A DNA stretch of 64,000 nucleotides from Nectonema munidae (taxonomy: Eukaryota > Nematomorpha > Nectonematoida > Nectonematidae), in NCBI GenBank assembly GCA_030549495.1, contig JAUIRK010000567.1, positions 102,501 through 166,500 on the forward strand. Direction: 5' to 3'. The notes under the pieces are model-generated. The model made no database searches and had not been told where the DNA came from. It saw nothing but the letters and a program-made list of their open reading frames with translations. Positions 13,020 through 25,560 of this stretch are shown here, piece after piece; within the stretch, counting starts at the first letter, position 1; every line of letters begins with the position of its first letter. The position numbers and the translations under genes are program-made.

Positions 13020-13595
13020 ACCTAATCTATAACTATCTGTCTACATATGTAGACAAGGCTTACAAAAACGATGATATAATCATTTCTATAAAATTTTACA
13101 ATTCCCGGTTTTATGACGATGAAAAAAATATATATTTTGATTACACCACAAAAATATTCAAAATAAATTGTTATTTTCATATTTTTCTATAAAAACCCTA
13201 TTTTACCTAACTGTCTACATATGTAGACAAGATATTTTTTCTAGATTATTAAATTTAAAATTATTTTTATGCAATTTATTCAGCTTTTTCTCAATATGGA
13301 ATGATAAAAGAGATAGAAATTCCAAAAACTCCTAAAAAATGTCAATATTCAGGATGTAGAAAATTAACAAGAACTTTATGCACCAAATGTGCAAAAGCTG
13401 TTTGTTCTCAACATAAAAAAACTACAATTTTGTGCTTTGAATGTCAATAAATTTCTAATTTCATTTTATTGGTTAGAGGTCTTCTACAATTGTTTCTAAC
13501 ATAACACGTAAAGAAGTCTGAAGTTTCTATATGTCTACACATGCAGACTTAAAGGTAAAATATGGTGGTTGATTTGCCAGGTAAAGTAGGGTTAA
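13020..13595 (+). mobile_element. piggyBac remnant, 3' end
   Basis: The right end reads GGTAAAGTAGGGTTAA (TTAA at 13592-13595), that is TTAA-CCCTACTTTACC on the other strand, a piggyBac-type end with its TTAA target. CCCTATTTTACC at 13193 and CCATATTTTACC (reverse strand, near 13565) are further inverted copies. The palindrome GTCTACATATGTAGAC occurs at about 13039 and 13212, and in a diverged form (GTCTACACATGCAGAC) near 13533. A TTAA-flanked left end was not found, so the element is truncated or rearranged. Confidence 0.6.
13271..13450 (+). pseudogene. piggyBac transposase cysteine-rich C-terminal domain
   Basis: The open frame ends in TAA at 13448-13450. Its C-terminus contains CQYSGCRKLTRTLCTKCAKA, then VCSQHKKTTILCFECQ. 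The ligand spacing C-x4-C-x8-C-x2-C-x4-C-x2-H-x7-C-x2-C is that of the RING/PHD-like cysteine-rich domain that ends piggyBac transposases and binds the subterminal DNA. The catalytic DDD region is absent, so only the tail of the gene survives. Confidence 0.7.
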
Positions 13596-13778
13596 ACTGA
13601 TAGAACTAATATGAAGTATGAAGGAAGACTTTATTTTTATTTACAATGTAAACAGAAATCTTTTTCTGTGTACTGTGCATGCAGTTCTTTTACAAGTAAA
13701 ACAAATGGATCCACCCCATTGGCGCAATCGTGACTTCTTCTTGCACGCTGGGATAATACATATATGACGTCCCCTACC

Positions 13779-13886
13779 GGGGGGGGGGGGGGGGGGGATA
13801 AACTAATTCCAGATGCCCTGTATTAAAAAATAAAGCAGGAGGGGTAAAAAAACACAACATGGTGGGGGGGGGGGGGGGGGGGGGGG
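13779..13886. repeat. Two long G homopolymers
   Basis: About 19 G at 13779-13797 and 23 G at 13864-13886, about 66 bases apart. Their lengths are likely to be unreliable in the assembly. Confidence 0.9.
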
Positions 13887-14150
13887 CTGTTAAAAATTTT
13901 AAAATTTACTGCATTATTCTGAAGGCATAAATTTTTTTTTAAACCTTTCCCACAGATTGTAAGGTAGAAAATGAAGTTAGAGCTGTGAATAAAATTGTAA
14001 GTCATGAAAGAATGCGTGTAGAGTGAGGGTGTGATATCAGAAATGGTTTTTTGGTAGGACGAGAACTGGTTTGTAGTAATTGTAAAAAAATTTGTGCATA
14101 CTTTATTTGAAATAGAATGCTTTTTGTCATGCTTTATCTCTTTTTTTCAG

Positions 14151-14328
14151 GCTACTGCTTGTACTACTACGAAAGTAATAAGTCCAAAAAAGGCAACTTT
14201 ACAACGCCAAATTTCCCAGAAAGGTATGCTTCCAATGCGGAATGCTTCTACTTCTTCACTGCTCACGTCAATCAGGGAATCAAAATTACCTTCCATTTCT
14301 TTGACATCCTAGAAACCAGAAATAACAG
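14151..14328 (+). CDS. Neto: Neto homologue, exon A: first half of CUB1
   Basis: A strong acceptor (TTTTTTTCAG at 14141-14150) precedes a 178-nt exon that ends at AACAG|GTACAT. It enters with 2 bases of a split codon and leaves with 2. The 58 full codons begin YCLYYYES and contain GNFTTPNFPERYASNAECFY, the hallmark start of a CUB domain (G-x-F-x-(S/T)-P-N-(F/Y)-P-x-x-Y...C), followed by the GIKITFHFFDILE beta strand. Cysteines 1 and 2 of CUB1 are both present. Known Neto CUB1 sequences have GYFTSPNYPSKYP at this place. Neto proteins are single-pass membrane proteins that bind kainate-type or neuromuscular glutamate receptors and set their clustering and gating. No upstream signal-peptide exon was identified. 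Confidence 0.87.
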
Positions 14329-15269
14329 GTACATACACATACATCTCTCCTTTTTTACTAAACTAAATTGTGCAAACTTTGTGAGTTATGTTATCCATAA
14401 TCAAAACACTTGTGACTTTTAGTGAAATAAAAAAAAATGATTTTTAACTAGAACATGAGTGTGATATAAAATCAGATGCTGATAATTCAAACCCGATATT
14501 CAGGAAAGCTTAGTTATCTTCATGAAATTCACAGGGAGCGATGCTAATATTGCAAAAATCCAATTTTTACATAAAATAACTACACAATTCGACTTAAATA
14601 AAAATGGCGTAAATTTTAACTTCTGAAATAAGTACAATTTCGAGTGATTGGAAAATTACTTCTTTTAAAATTTAAAAAAGTTTCACAACATCAACACAGG
14701 GCTGCAAAAGATTTGTAATTAAGATCTTTGGAACTACTTTATAGTATAGGATGCACTTGATGGAATTATGTATTAAAACTTGCTAATCCTTTGAGTAGCG
14801 GTGTGAGAACAGTGTTCTAAGAAATGAAAAGCGTTTGCTCTAAATATACTAAATCCCAGTGAAAAAGAAATCAATCTTTAAGAATTCTGTTCCTCTAATG
14901 TTGGAAATCGTTGGGATCATCAGTCTTTGACTGTAATTTTGCATTTAAATAAATTTAAGATAGGCGGAATAAATAGAACCCGCGTTTATGAAAAGCGAGA
15001 CGAGAACATTCGCAAAATAAAATTTTTAAAGACAAAGATCTAAATTTCTTCTCGCTGGTTCTAAATGCCCTGTCACAAAATATCGACCCGTGTATTTCTC
15101 TAGGGTGGGATGGCCTAAAATTAATTAGAAAGGAGGGGAGGGGGCGGAAGAAATCTCCTACGTTAAAGATTGATATATCTGCATAGTTGCCAACATGTGA
15201 GAGGCAAAATCAGTAGAAAGAAACCAAGTGTCAAATAATAACCGTTTTTTGAATTATATAGATTTGTGC

Positions 15270-15730
15270 ATTAACATAACATAACATAACATATTTTATT
15301 AAGCAAAAAGAAGTTTGTTCAAACCTATGAAAATTGCATCTAAAAATAATAACTTCAAATAATGAGATATTTGAGTTTTCATAAGAGGAAATATCACACG
15401 TGTACAAACTTGAGATGACTCCAATGAAAGTCTAATCTATTTTTAAATATATTTGATGTTGGTGCATCCACAATATTTTGAGGTAGATTGTTCCAATCTT
15501 TAATTGAAGATTTAGTGAGATAAGTTTTTCTAAAAGTGCCATAATGAGAGTCTGGTTGAAGTTTCAAGGAATTACATCGAGAAATACGTGATGCCATTGG
15601 GGGTAAAACTTTTTTTTGTATGTCAATATTTTTTTCAGTACATTATAAATAGTTATCATTTTTTGTCTTTTAATTCTATAAAGTTTTTGCATATTTTGCT
15701 AATAACGGAAATTATTTTAGAGGCTTGAAT
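15270..15730 (-). mobile_element. LINE 3' fragment: end of reverse-transcriptase ORF plus ATGTT tail
   Basis: The minus-strand frame 15597-15394 contains RCNSLKLQPDSHYGTFRKTY and SIKDWNNLPQNIVDAPTSNI before a stop. This is the C-terminal 'W-N-x-L-P-x-x-I-V' tail of Jockey/CR1-group reverse-transcriptase proteins. Upstream to about 15730 KLYRIKRQK fits the preceding segment, in a different frame. After the stop comes a short 3' untranslated region, then AATAAAAT and an (ATGTT)n tail at 15272-15292 (read on the minus strand). It is a 5'-truncated, frame-shifted insertion of the usual LINE kind. Confidence 0.8.
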
Positions 15731-15751
15731 TAAGGGACTATACTGAAAAAT

Positions 15752-15772
15752 AAATAATAATAATAATAATAA
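15752..15772. repeat. (AAT)n microsatellite
   Basis: Seven trinucleotide units close to the LINE fragment. Confidence 0.9.
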
Positions 15773-18700
15773 TGCGGATTTAATGAAAAATAGAAATGAT
15801 TTATTAAAAATTCAACAGTCAATACATTCACAAATAGATGACTAATCCACCAGGTTACCTTTCATTCTTCACATTCCTTTTCCTTTCTAGAGAGTGCTTG
15901 TTATGTGCAGCTTTTTGCTTTAGAGAGCTCTCTTGGTTAGGATATTTTTCTTACCTTTAACTAGACTTGTGTCCGAGCAGAAATTAATTGATTTTACATT
16001 TTATATCTTATGATCACTCTATGATATTAATAATAGTACTACTGTAACTCAATGCGGCAGGCGTTAGGAACACTTAAAAATCGTTTAACTATGGGATGAA
16101 TCGGTATAGATTTGGCATTTTGTATTTGAAAGATTAAAGAATTTATTAAATAAAAAATTCTCAAAAAATTAAAATACATGACACATGCAATATTATCTTA
16201 ATAAGTAAAGTCACATTGGGACACGTGTGTCTGATTCAATAAAAATGATATGCTTTGCTTTATGTAAAACTCCGGTGAAAAAGAAAATTTCTTTTTCCTT
16301 TTTCGTTTAAATATTTAATATTCGATGATAATATTTTTTGATATTTACTAAAATACAAATACATATGGTAATAATTAATTAATTTAAATTATTTAAATTA
16401 AACGAAATGTTAGGTTTTTATCTAATGTAAGTGTTTGTTATGAACAAGATTTTAGCGATTTTCTGTTTTTGTTAAATAAAATTACGCTGAACACATGTGC
16501 TTGAAGTCGAATTGATTGGACAAAAATGATCTTGAAAAAGGTCAATAACAATATTTCTTTTCCTAAGAAAAATGATTAATTATGAAAAATAATATGAAAA
16601 TAAAAGAGGAGTTTCTATAAAGGATAATGCCTCATATTTGGAGTTAAATTTTTTTAACCTCCTTTTTAGTTATTGTATTTTTAGTGAATGAAAAATTGGG
16701 ACTCTTTCAAATCTCTAAGGATTTCGAACGTAAGAGGTGGTAAAACTGAGACAATTCTGGAAAACAGTTTAAGGAAGAATTCGACCTCAAGCCAATTTGG
16801 CCTCAAAACAATATTTATATTAATATATTTAGAGACCAAATTGTAGGGAAATCGAATTGTCTCTAGACCGAATTTTTCAAAGCACGAATTGTTTTGAGGG
16901 CCAAATGTTCTGCTTCCAGACAACAGATACATCTTGCAACCCTAACCATGATGAATATATAGATCCCCTCATTTTAATATTCATTGAAACAGCCTTCCAT
17001 GCTAAAGTTTTGGCGAACATCTGCTAACAAGCATTCATTTTGTGCAGTGTAAAGACTGAGACGCTTCAAAAACTCGAAGGAAGAACGTTAAAAGCGATGA
17101 AATTGGGAATTAAATCTAAAATTTATTTAATTTATTTAATTATGATGTTTAAACAAAAAATAAAGGAGAAAAGAGAGGAGGAAGTGCTTGTGCTGAGTGA
17201 GTGAATCGATAAATGTAATCACTTTTTGATTGATAGATTTATTGATGATAGCGTTCAAAAATTGAGAATTGTGATGTATCCATGAAGTATCCACCTTTTC
17301 TTCTTTCTCACGTACTTCTTTGTTTCTCGTCAAACAAAGTTTTTCAAAAGTTTGAAATTGATGCAAAATTTTGTTGAAAGGCAAGCGCACGACTACGACA
17401 CAATCACAATGGCGCTCAAAATTAAAGAGATGCCATGAAAAAAGTATCGTGGTGGTCGCTGAGAGAAGCAGAGTGCTAGTGTTTTGAAAAGTCTAATTGA
17501 TAATTCACAAAGCAAACTTCGCTTTTTCATCGTGAAAATTTATTTCAATTTTTTTCGCTCCATTTCCTTCTATCCTCAATATTCATTTTACGTGCCAAGA
17601 TAAATTATGATTTTATAATAATTCATACTTCAATTAATTTTTCATTAAAATGTTTGATGTTTGTAGTAGAATATTATTTTCAGTGCTTCGTGTCGTTTAG
17701 TAGTGATGAGATTGGAAGCACTAACCTTTTGTGTTCATGCACAAACATTTTTGGTAAATTTTATTACTTCTAATAACACAGCCTAATATGTTCACTCCAA
17801 AAACAAAAACGGCATGAAGAACGCCTTGATGTTTTTAAGAATACCTTTTGATATTCTTCCACTATTGGAAAGTACAATATCGTTATTTTTAAGAACGAGT
17901 CAAAGAAGAATGTTATGCAGAAGTAATAGGTAAAACATCTAAAAATGGGAAAAGATTATAGAAGCTTGTAATCATAAATGAGTTAGTTAATGAAGCTTCA
18001 CTGAGGAATCCAAGAATCTTGACATATAATTCACATTTTTCACTTTGTTACATAAATATATTGAATTTTAAACTATATCATATAGGTTCGATCATGTAAG
18101 CGTGCGTGCTCTTATCAATATCAACATCTAACCTCGCGATTCGCCCTGATTAAGTTTCCTCAGTTTTTTTGCAGTCAATAGCAAAGTGGAATATCAGTGC
18201 CAGCGCTCTACTAACACTGAAAGAATTGCTAGTGCATAAAATGGCAGCCAGTACTGCAAAATTTTACCATACAATATAGTAAAATTAATGATATCGTAGT
18301 AATTTTACAATCTTTTCTATGCTATATTTTAAAAAAATTAATAATATTAACATTAGTATAAATATTTGAATAAATAAACAAAAATTTAGAAAAACATTTA
18401 AAAAAAGTTGTATTTTTTCTAGTTTTTTTTTGAAATCATAAATTTAAATAATAAGTAGATATAGAACATTTAAAGTTAATTTTTTCAATGAACATATTAA
18501 CGCCATCTAAATTTAAAGAATTTTATAAAATTTAATTTATAATAATAATTTACACTATGAGTATGGGTAAAATAATCAAGGCATTAATTATTTGGTAAAA
18601 ATTAAAAAAAAATTAAAGTGATTACTTGATTAATTTTTTTTTTTAAATTTCAAATAATTTTATTCACACTATTTTCCATTTTTGATAGTAATTTGTAACT

Positions 18701-18831
18701 ATAGTAAATAGTAAATCAATATTTTACCATATAATTACTCTTCAAATGGCAGTATTAATATTTACACCTTTTTAGATATTTAAACTTTATATTTTACAAA
18801 AATTAACTTTAATACTTTTGTACTATTCAAA

Positions 18832-18983
18832 AGGTAAAGGTAAAGGTACCCCGGTGTGTTTTCATCGAGAAGGCACAATTGCGCCGCTTGTATCGAACTA
18901 TGAGAAAGCAGGCTGGATGCGGAATCGAACCCAAGACCTTGAGTTATCGAATCCAGCATCTAACCAACCCTATTCACGCCCCA
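18832..18983 (-). mobile_element. tRNA-derived SINE, family 1, copy 1
   Basis: Read on the minus strand, a tRNA-like head has an A box in GGTTGGTTAGATGCTGG and a B box GGTTCGATTCC. It is followed by an unrelated body (CATAGTTCGATACAAGC...) and a tail of TACCTTTACC repeats. The copy at 25561-25703 has the same order, which supports a mobile family rather than a tRNA gene. Confidence 0.8.
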
Positions 18984-19506
18984 AATATTAATAATGCTAC
19001 TTATTTTTTTCCAAATAAGTAGTAAAAATTTTTTTTAATTTTAGATTCTAATTATTAATTACTCCAAAATTTCATATAGAATATAGATACCCATCTTTAA
19101 CATGAAAACATTTGAATTAAAAAGCATTTAAAAATTTTGTATTCAATATTTTGTATTATGAATCTTAAAAACCAATTGTAATAAATTTCTATACTGAAAC
19201 ACTGGCTTGTTGGGATTTGGTTTTAATGACTCTTTAAAGTAAAATAAAATCATTTTAAACTAAAATGATGAAATGAGTGCATCTTTAAATATTATAATTT
19301 GTCGAAGGATCGCTATTAATATATCATTAAGACGACTTTTTTGACTTTTTATTGCTTTCAGTTAACAACAGGGCAGCATCTGCTGTTCATTAACGAGATA
19401 TCATTAACCCACTTAAATTTTATCAATATTTAATAGATATTTAAATTTTAGATTCAGTAGAAATCATAGATATTAGTGAATATTTTAAAATGTTTACTTT
19501 CTACAG

Positions 19507-19706
19507 TTGTCAAAATGACTTTATCGAAATCTACGCAATGAATGGCCAAGGCATCAAGCAGTGGCTCACTAGGCTCTGTGGCCAAATTTTGCCCACACCC
19601 TTTTCATTCCTTTACCATGAAATCGTGATTAGATTCAAATCGTACGCTCACTCTTACAAATCCAATCACCTCGGTTTCAAAGCTTCATATCACTTCATCC
19701 CCAAAG
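19507..19706 (+). CDS. Neto: Neto homologue, exon B: second half of CUB1
   Basis: Acceptor CTACAG at 19501-19506; donor CCCAAAG|GTAAGC. The first base completes a Ser codon begun in exon A, and the exon leaves in phase 1. It encodes CQNDFIEIYAMNGQGIKQWL, TRLCGQ, EIVIRFKSYA and LGFKASYHFIPK. This is the CUB pattern C-x-x-D-x-I-E-I-y, then C-G-x, then 'v-I-x-F-x-S', then 'x-G-F-x-A-x-Y'. Vertebrate Neto1 ends CUB1 with MGFSARYNFTPD, a close match to LGFKASYHFIPK. CUB1 thus keeps all four cysteines (two disulfides) and the D in the calcium-site position. Confidence 0.9.
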
Positions 19707-22700
19707 GTAAGCCTTATTTTTGTCTTATTTTCGTGGAATTAACACTTCCAGGCCCAATGAAATAACAGTGTCCCACAAAATAAAAATGGTCTCGTTCGGG
19801 ATTTTCAAAAATTAGGTCATTAAGGCACTAACTTGTCCAAGAACGAAATCTCTAACTTTGGGAATATATACAAGTTTATTTTAAAAATCAATGATCAAAG
19901 ATCTCAATATAATATGAATACGAAATTAAATGTGAATATTGAAAAAATCTGATAAAATGTTAAAGCTATGTAAACTGACTAACTTCCTAACTAACTAAAT
20001 ACAAAAGATGGCAGCTCTAGTAGCAAGTGATTGATACAACCTCTAATAGATGAATCCGTGATCTCTAATCTGAATATTCAAGTTTTTGTAAACGTATATA
20101 ACCCGATCAAGTTTGGAGACCAAATAATTTTTTCGGTTAAGCGAGTGCTTGGATACGCTAGAAAGCAAATAAAATTCCTTATTTAATTTAATAAAAAAAA
20201 ATATTTTTTTTAATTATCTTGCTCTAATCTAAACATATCAAAAGCTTTTGTCAGTTGTGTAAGTAAGTAACCTTGTTACGAGTATTTTTGTGTTTATCGA
20301 AATTTTGATTGGCTACCTTTCATTTCTTTAATTTTAAGAAGAAGGAAATATATATTTGAATTTACCTCCAACTAAACTTGGTTTTGAAAATTGTAATTTT
20401 TTATTGGCAATTATTAGAAAATGTCCTATTTTTGTCACAGTAAAATATGGACAGCCTATGTCGAACGGATAATAATCTCTATCCATCGAGACGTGATGAT
20501 TTTAATGGCATTTTCTTTTATTGATTATGCGATAGGTTTAAAAACGATATTTCTTTCTTTCAAACTCTTACTACAATTTTTTAACAAATTGTTACTTCCT
20601 GTAATTTTTAAGAAATTAGAATCCTTATCAACTATGTTAATTACTATTTTTAAACTCATTAAAATTAGAAAATATTTAAAAAGAAAAAAATTTAGATTTA
20701 TGCTTTGATGATTTTTATAATTATTTAAAAAAAAATCCCATAAAAATGTGTCAAACTTTTAATTGGACATGAAAAATGATTTTACATGGTACTTTTTTGT
20801 GGAGACATGACAGCTGATTAGATACGCCAAAATTTGGAAACTTGAGCTTCAGAAAGCTGAAGTTCTACTGTATACTCTGCGACCTGTATTCTCGCCGCGT
20901 AGGATGCGTAGACGATGTATGATTTGTTCAAAATAGCGAAAAAAAGTTTATTTTGCCCTATCAGTGATGGAGGGGAGGCCCTTCAAAATTTATCGTATAA
21001 ATGTGCTTAATTATTTTGAATTTCGTAAAATTGCAAAATTTCATAATTATCTTTTCATACCATTGCCAATGTAGATCGATGATCCACCGATTCATGTCAA
21101 AAACTGTTGTATTTAAAATCAAACATTTTGTCAATCATTAAATTGTCTTCAAAATACCTATATATATAATTATCTAAAATTTATGAAATCTTTTTGATTT
21201 CATATCTGAAATAATTTTTCGCATTTAGAGTGTAAACATATTTGAAAAGGCCAATAGAATTAGTGATGGATGTGTTAACAAATTTATTTTCCAGATATAA
21301 ATAAATCATTCATCTTATTCCTCAAAATGTTGAAAAGTTTTTTTTGATTTAATTTCTTTAATGAATTTAAAATAATATTTAAATTGAATGCAACTTTAAC
21401 AATAAAGTTTCAAAGAAAGAATTTCGATTATAGTAATAATCCTATAAAAAGTTTATTGATTTTTGTACACAGTTTCTTTGGTTTTTTTGTCAAGTCATTC
21501 TTCAATCTTGATGTTAAAATTTCTGAGCAAAATTTATTCAAGTTCAAATCTCTGATCAAGCCATCTATTGGATTCCAACTTCATTCTTACTGTTTTTCAT
21601 TATTTGAGAGATTGGCCTTTCACATTCATCGATCCAAACAATTACAATGAGAAACTTGGTAAATTCTTTTACGCAAAAATAACAGCCATATTTAGATTCT
21701 CTCCATATTCCCGAGAAACAAAGGGCATGCATCTTCTCGTCCCTACTAATCGATCTCTAAATTTGATCAACAACTCCGAAAAGTTACTTCGAAAACCTAA
21801 GCCTTTTCTTAATCTTTCTTTATTCCAAAGTTCATACAAACTTTGCCACCTGTGTTTGAAGTATAATTGCCACAAACAGTGAAAATCTTCCCTCATATTT
21901 TTCTGTCTCTTAATTGAAAAAAATGTTGAAATGTTAGGAAGTTTAAATAATAAAATTTGACTAGGATAATCCATCGATAAAAAGATAAAACGAATGACGA
22001 TGGGGAAAAAGTAATTATATATTTATAATGTCCGCCTAATAATATTCTTTCATAAGTGAACACATGATAACGATGTCACAATCATGAATTGAGTCCGGGA
22101 TGACCATACGCGCCAACCACTAGTGCCATCTGCCGACTAATTATATAACTAATTATCTAACTAAAATTAGAACAAAAAAATCATTGATAGCCTCAATGGT
22201 TGTTAGGGTGGGTGTACCTCTCAGCTTAACAGTTGGAGGTCGAAAGTTTGATCCCCAAGACTCCCCACTCTTTTAAAAAATAAAATCAAAAAACTGTGAT
22301 TAACGATCTTCAAGCATAATACGAAGATATATATAGCCTTTCAACTGAAAGTGCGTTGATATCATGAAAGATTCTTTTTAAAGCAACAAAGTATCACTAA
22401 TTCCTTTTCTCTTTACTGGAGAAGGCTATTAGTATCCATAAAGAAAGTTATCACATCCAGCTTAAATTTCTTTTTAAATTACAGAATATGAATCCTTCGA
22501 AACATATGTTGGAGTTAAAAGTGTCATTAAATCTTGACATTAACTACTACAAGGAGATTTTCTAGATTTTTCTACAAGTTTCTAAAAGAACCTAAAGGCT
22601 AATAATTTGAAAATCCTCACAAAAGCTACGAAAAAATTTGCTACAAAAAAGGTGAAGATCAATTGATGCCAAAAGTTGAAGTGTAGAATAAGAAATTAGT

Positions 22701-24159
22701 AGAATTGTGATTCCTTTACCACATGTTAACTCCAATTTCTAGTAACATTCCCGTCTTTTCAGCTTTTCTTCGATTTCTTTGTAACTTTCCTCTGTATGTT
22801 CTGCAGCAACTTGTGTCGATAGGATCTGGAATTGAAAGCAGCAACCATGGAGAATGCGATCCTAACGAATACTTTTGCGAAAATCTATAATTTACTGGCT
22901 TACTCTATTTTTCCTTTCTGTATGAGCTCTTTTTAAAATTAAATTGGAACGCAGACCACTTCAGTAATCTCTATTTAATTCTATCCAAAACAAGAGTTTG
23001 CCTGTGTTTCCTTTAGCAAGATTGCTACAAAATGGGTTAAAATAAATCCATAAATATATATCTCCTTTGTTCAAATGAACACTCATGTATTTTTGAAGTA
23101 AGTTGAAAAATGAATTTCAATTTATTTTTAAAGATTTTTTCCACTTTAAATATTTTTTTCTATAATTTTAAATTTTATACTGTAAATTTAAAATGATTTA
23201 CTTGGATGAAAAATGGTTAATTTTTTATGTAAAAATTTTTTTTAAATAAAATCTTTATCCTTTTTTTTACATTTTAATTAGAAAATGTTCTCTATAATTT
23301 CTCTTTTTAAGTGCCTTATAGCTCTGCAACATATGGCACGTGTGCTAAGTGTGACAGGTGAACAAATACAAGATGGCACGCACTCCTCTCGATAGGCGTT
23401 GTAAACTCAGATTTTTTGAAATCCATTCTTTGTTCAGCACTAGAGATCATGTTATGTTAACATTAATTAACCTCTTTGCCACCACAAACTAAACAAAGAC
23501 ACACTTGAAAATGACCCAAATTTTGAGGGCAACTATTATAAGTAAACTCGCTTTAAGGTTGATCTCATTTTGTGACAAATTTGACATCAAGAGGGAAAGG
23601 CCAAAATTTGCTTTCAAAAACAAAAATTGAAATTTAATGAAACTGCATTATTTATTATAATTTGCCAAAAATTAAATGACTTTTGTTGCATCCTTTTTAA
23701 AAATAAAAAAAAATTTTTTGTTATAATTTAAAAAAAGGGATTACGGGTTTAGTTGGTTTTGTGAAGTGGTCACGCGCAATGCGATTGTCAGTTTGGCCAC
23801 GTCGCGACACCTGATAAAGAAAAGTATGTTCTAAATAAACTATACTCACTTTCCTTTGTAGATTATGGTGGCACTTAACATATGGTGATATAAAAACGGA
23901 AATTTTATAAACGCATCACTTTTCTTTATTTAAGTAGTTTATCATTATAAAATGTCAAAAATTAATAAATATTTATTTGCCATGCAACATATGTTTTGAC
24001 TAGTGGTATTGATTTACATAAAGTCTAACCGTATATGTTCTTAACATTTTTTGTATTAATTAAATTTGCTATGATAATATACGGCTAAATAAAGAGTTTA
24101 GAAGTTTTCCAGATTTCTTAAATGTTTTGGATGATTGATTGGTTGTAATTAATCTTTAG
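19707..24159 (+). other. Neto intron B-C (4.5 kb)
   Basis: Begins GTAAGC and ends CTTTAG. It holds a tRNA-like SINE head at 22183-22265. Open frames at 20421-20708 and 21384-21974 match no family known to me. A cysteine-containing open stretch after a good acceptor at 22807 is discussed under the rejected items. Confidence 0.75.
22183..22265 (+). mobile_element. tRNA-like SINE head
   Basis: TAGCCTCAATGGTTGTTAGG resembles an A box, and GTCGAAAGTTTGATCCCC resembles a degenerate B box at the right spacing. The body is short and AT-rich. Confidence 0.5.
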
Positions 24160-24375
24160 ATCAGATATATCCTGAAAACACAACAACAACTGTTAACTAC
24201 ATCGTTACTGGAATATCTGGGATGATCCAATCTCACAACCAATCTCAATTAATGAGCAAAGATCCCGCTTTCCAAAAGACTCAAAATCTGAATAAAATCT
24301 CTTGGATTATTTCAGCAAAAAAAGGATACAAATTTTACGTCGAAATCCTCAAAATTCAGTCTAATTTGAAAAAGG
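24160..24375 (+). CDS. Neto: Neto homologue, exon C: linker and first half of CUB2
   Basis: Acceptor AATCTTTAG; donor AAAAAGG|GTATTC. The entry phase matches exon B (G+AT gives Asp) and the exit is phase 1. It encodes a Thr-rich linker (ENTTTT), then YIVTGISGMIQSHN, which aligns with the G-x-x-G-I/M-I/V-x-S start of CUB2, and later ISWIISAKKGYKFYVEILKI, the 'C-x-W-x-I...G-x-x-I-x-l-x-x-l' region. Both cysteines expected here (before the first strand and just before the W) are replaced, by Tyr or Asn and by Ser, so the first CUB2 disulfide is absent as a pair. Confidence 0.83.
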
Positions 24376-25560
24376 GTATTCCACTATTCACTTACTTCCA
24401 TTCATTTTGTGGCGTTTGAAAAAGACTGTAGGTTACAGTTAATCGATTGATATGAAATTTAGAGCTTAACTCACCAATTATTCTAAATAGTATTTTCTAA
24501 GATCAAATCCGAGTATACTTTCCCCTACAAATTTCTAAAAGATTGATTTTATTAGATTGGATCTTAACTCGATAATATACCGATTTTACTTTAATTTTAT
24601 TAATTAAGAAGAAAAAGATTTATTAATTTTATTTGTCATTTAAATTAATAATACAATAAAAAAAAATATAATCAGAAAAAAATAAAAACTAAGATTTAAC
24701 AGTGGAATAACTACTGCACACAAAGTCTGAAATGACCGCTATATGGCAGGTATATTAAAATTATGCACATATAAATGGAACAGTCATAAAGTCAAAATAA
24801 AGTATTAAGAACTTATTTCAACGGGTATACTAAAATTGAAATTACATATATTACACATTGTTAATATTTAAAACTAATGAATTCAGTTATTACATGAGTA
24901 ACAATTTTTAATTGAACACAAATCATCATAATTTGATAAAAGTAAATTATGCATAAAATACTACTACTTAATATTATATATAGTATAATTTTATCCCATT
25001 TCATTTTAAATTCATTCTTTTTTTTACTTCAAATTCGTGTTTTTTATTATTATTTTAAATTCATCATTTTTGAAAAAGTAGGAATCTAAAATGAAAAACG
25101 ACAAAATAAAAGTGAAAATAGTATGTTGTACCATTTTAATTGGCAATTTAACAAATAATAATAATTAAATACTAATGCGTTTACAGTTAAATCGCACAAA
25201 AATGACTCGCGTCAATGAACTAGCACCATCCATACCAATAAACTCGCACCATCTCTCTAATACCAATTCTCCCTCAAAGATTTTCAATTCACCTCAAAAG
25301 GACTTTTTTTTGAAATTATACAGGAAAATGTGAAGCGTAAGAGCTCTAACTTTAACAACTTTTCCAAAACTATATACATATGGTGCGACTTATTACAATG
25401 ACAAATAGACCGGATTGGTACACTTACTAGCAGGGCCTCTTGGTATCATTAACAATTGGGCGAAAGTTTTGGAGGAATTTGGGGATAGCGCTTATGCTCA
25501 CTTTTTATTAAAAATAATTATCACACTTGAGTATGCTCATTGAAAGAAATGACAGAAAAA

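Larger units (their letters stand above)
14329..19506 (+). other. Neto intron A-B (5.2 kb)
   Basis: Bounded by GTACAT and TTTCTACAG. It contains a LINE 3' fragment (minus, about 15270-15730), an (AAT)n run at 15752-15772 and a SINE (minus, 18832-18983). A relatively GC-rich tract at 17380-17480 has no recognised content. Nothing else is supported. Confidence 0.8.

Noticed and set aside
16681-16932. 83-codon minus-strand frame
   Set aside because: It lies in a region with short repeated GACC-AATT motifs and shows no protein-family signal.
21669-21974. 101-codon minus-strand frame with W- and R-rich segments
   Set aside because: No recognisable family, no splice or promoter context, and it overlaps an equally long plus-strand frame.
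22807-22890. Possible LDLa-start microexon (HGECDPNEYFCENL) after a good acceptor in intron B-C
   Set aside because: The frame ends in a stop without a donor, and exons B and C already join in phase. The C-x-P-N-E-Y-F-C likeness is too short to support.
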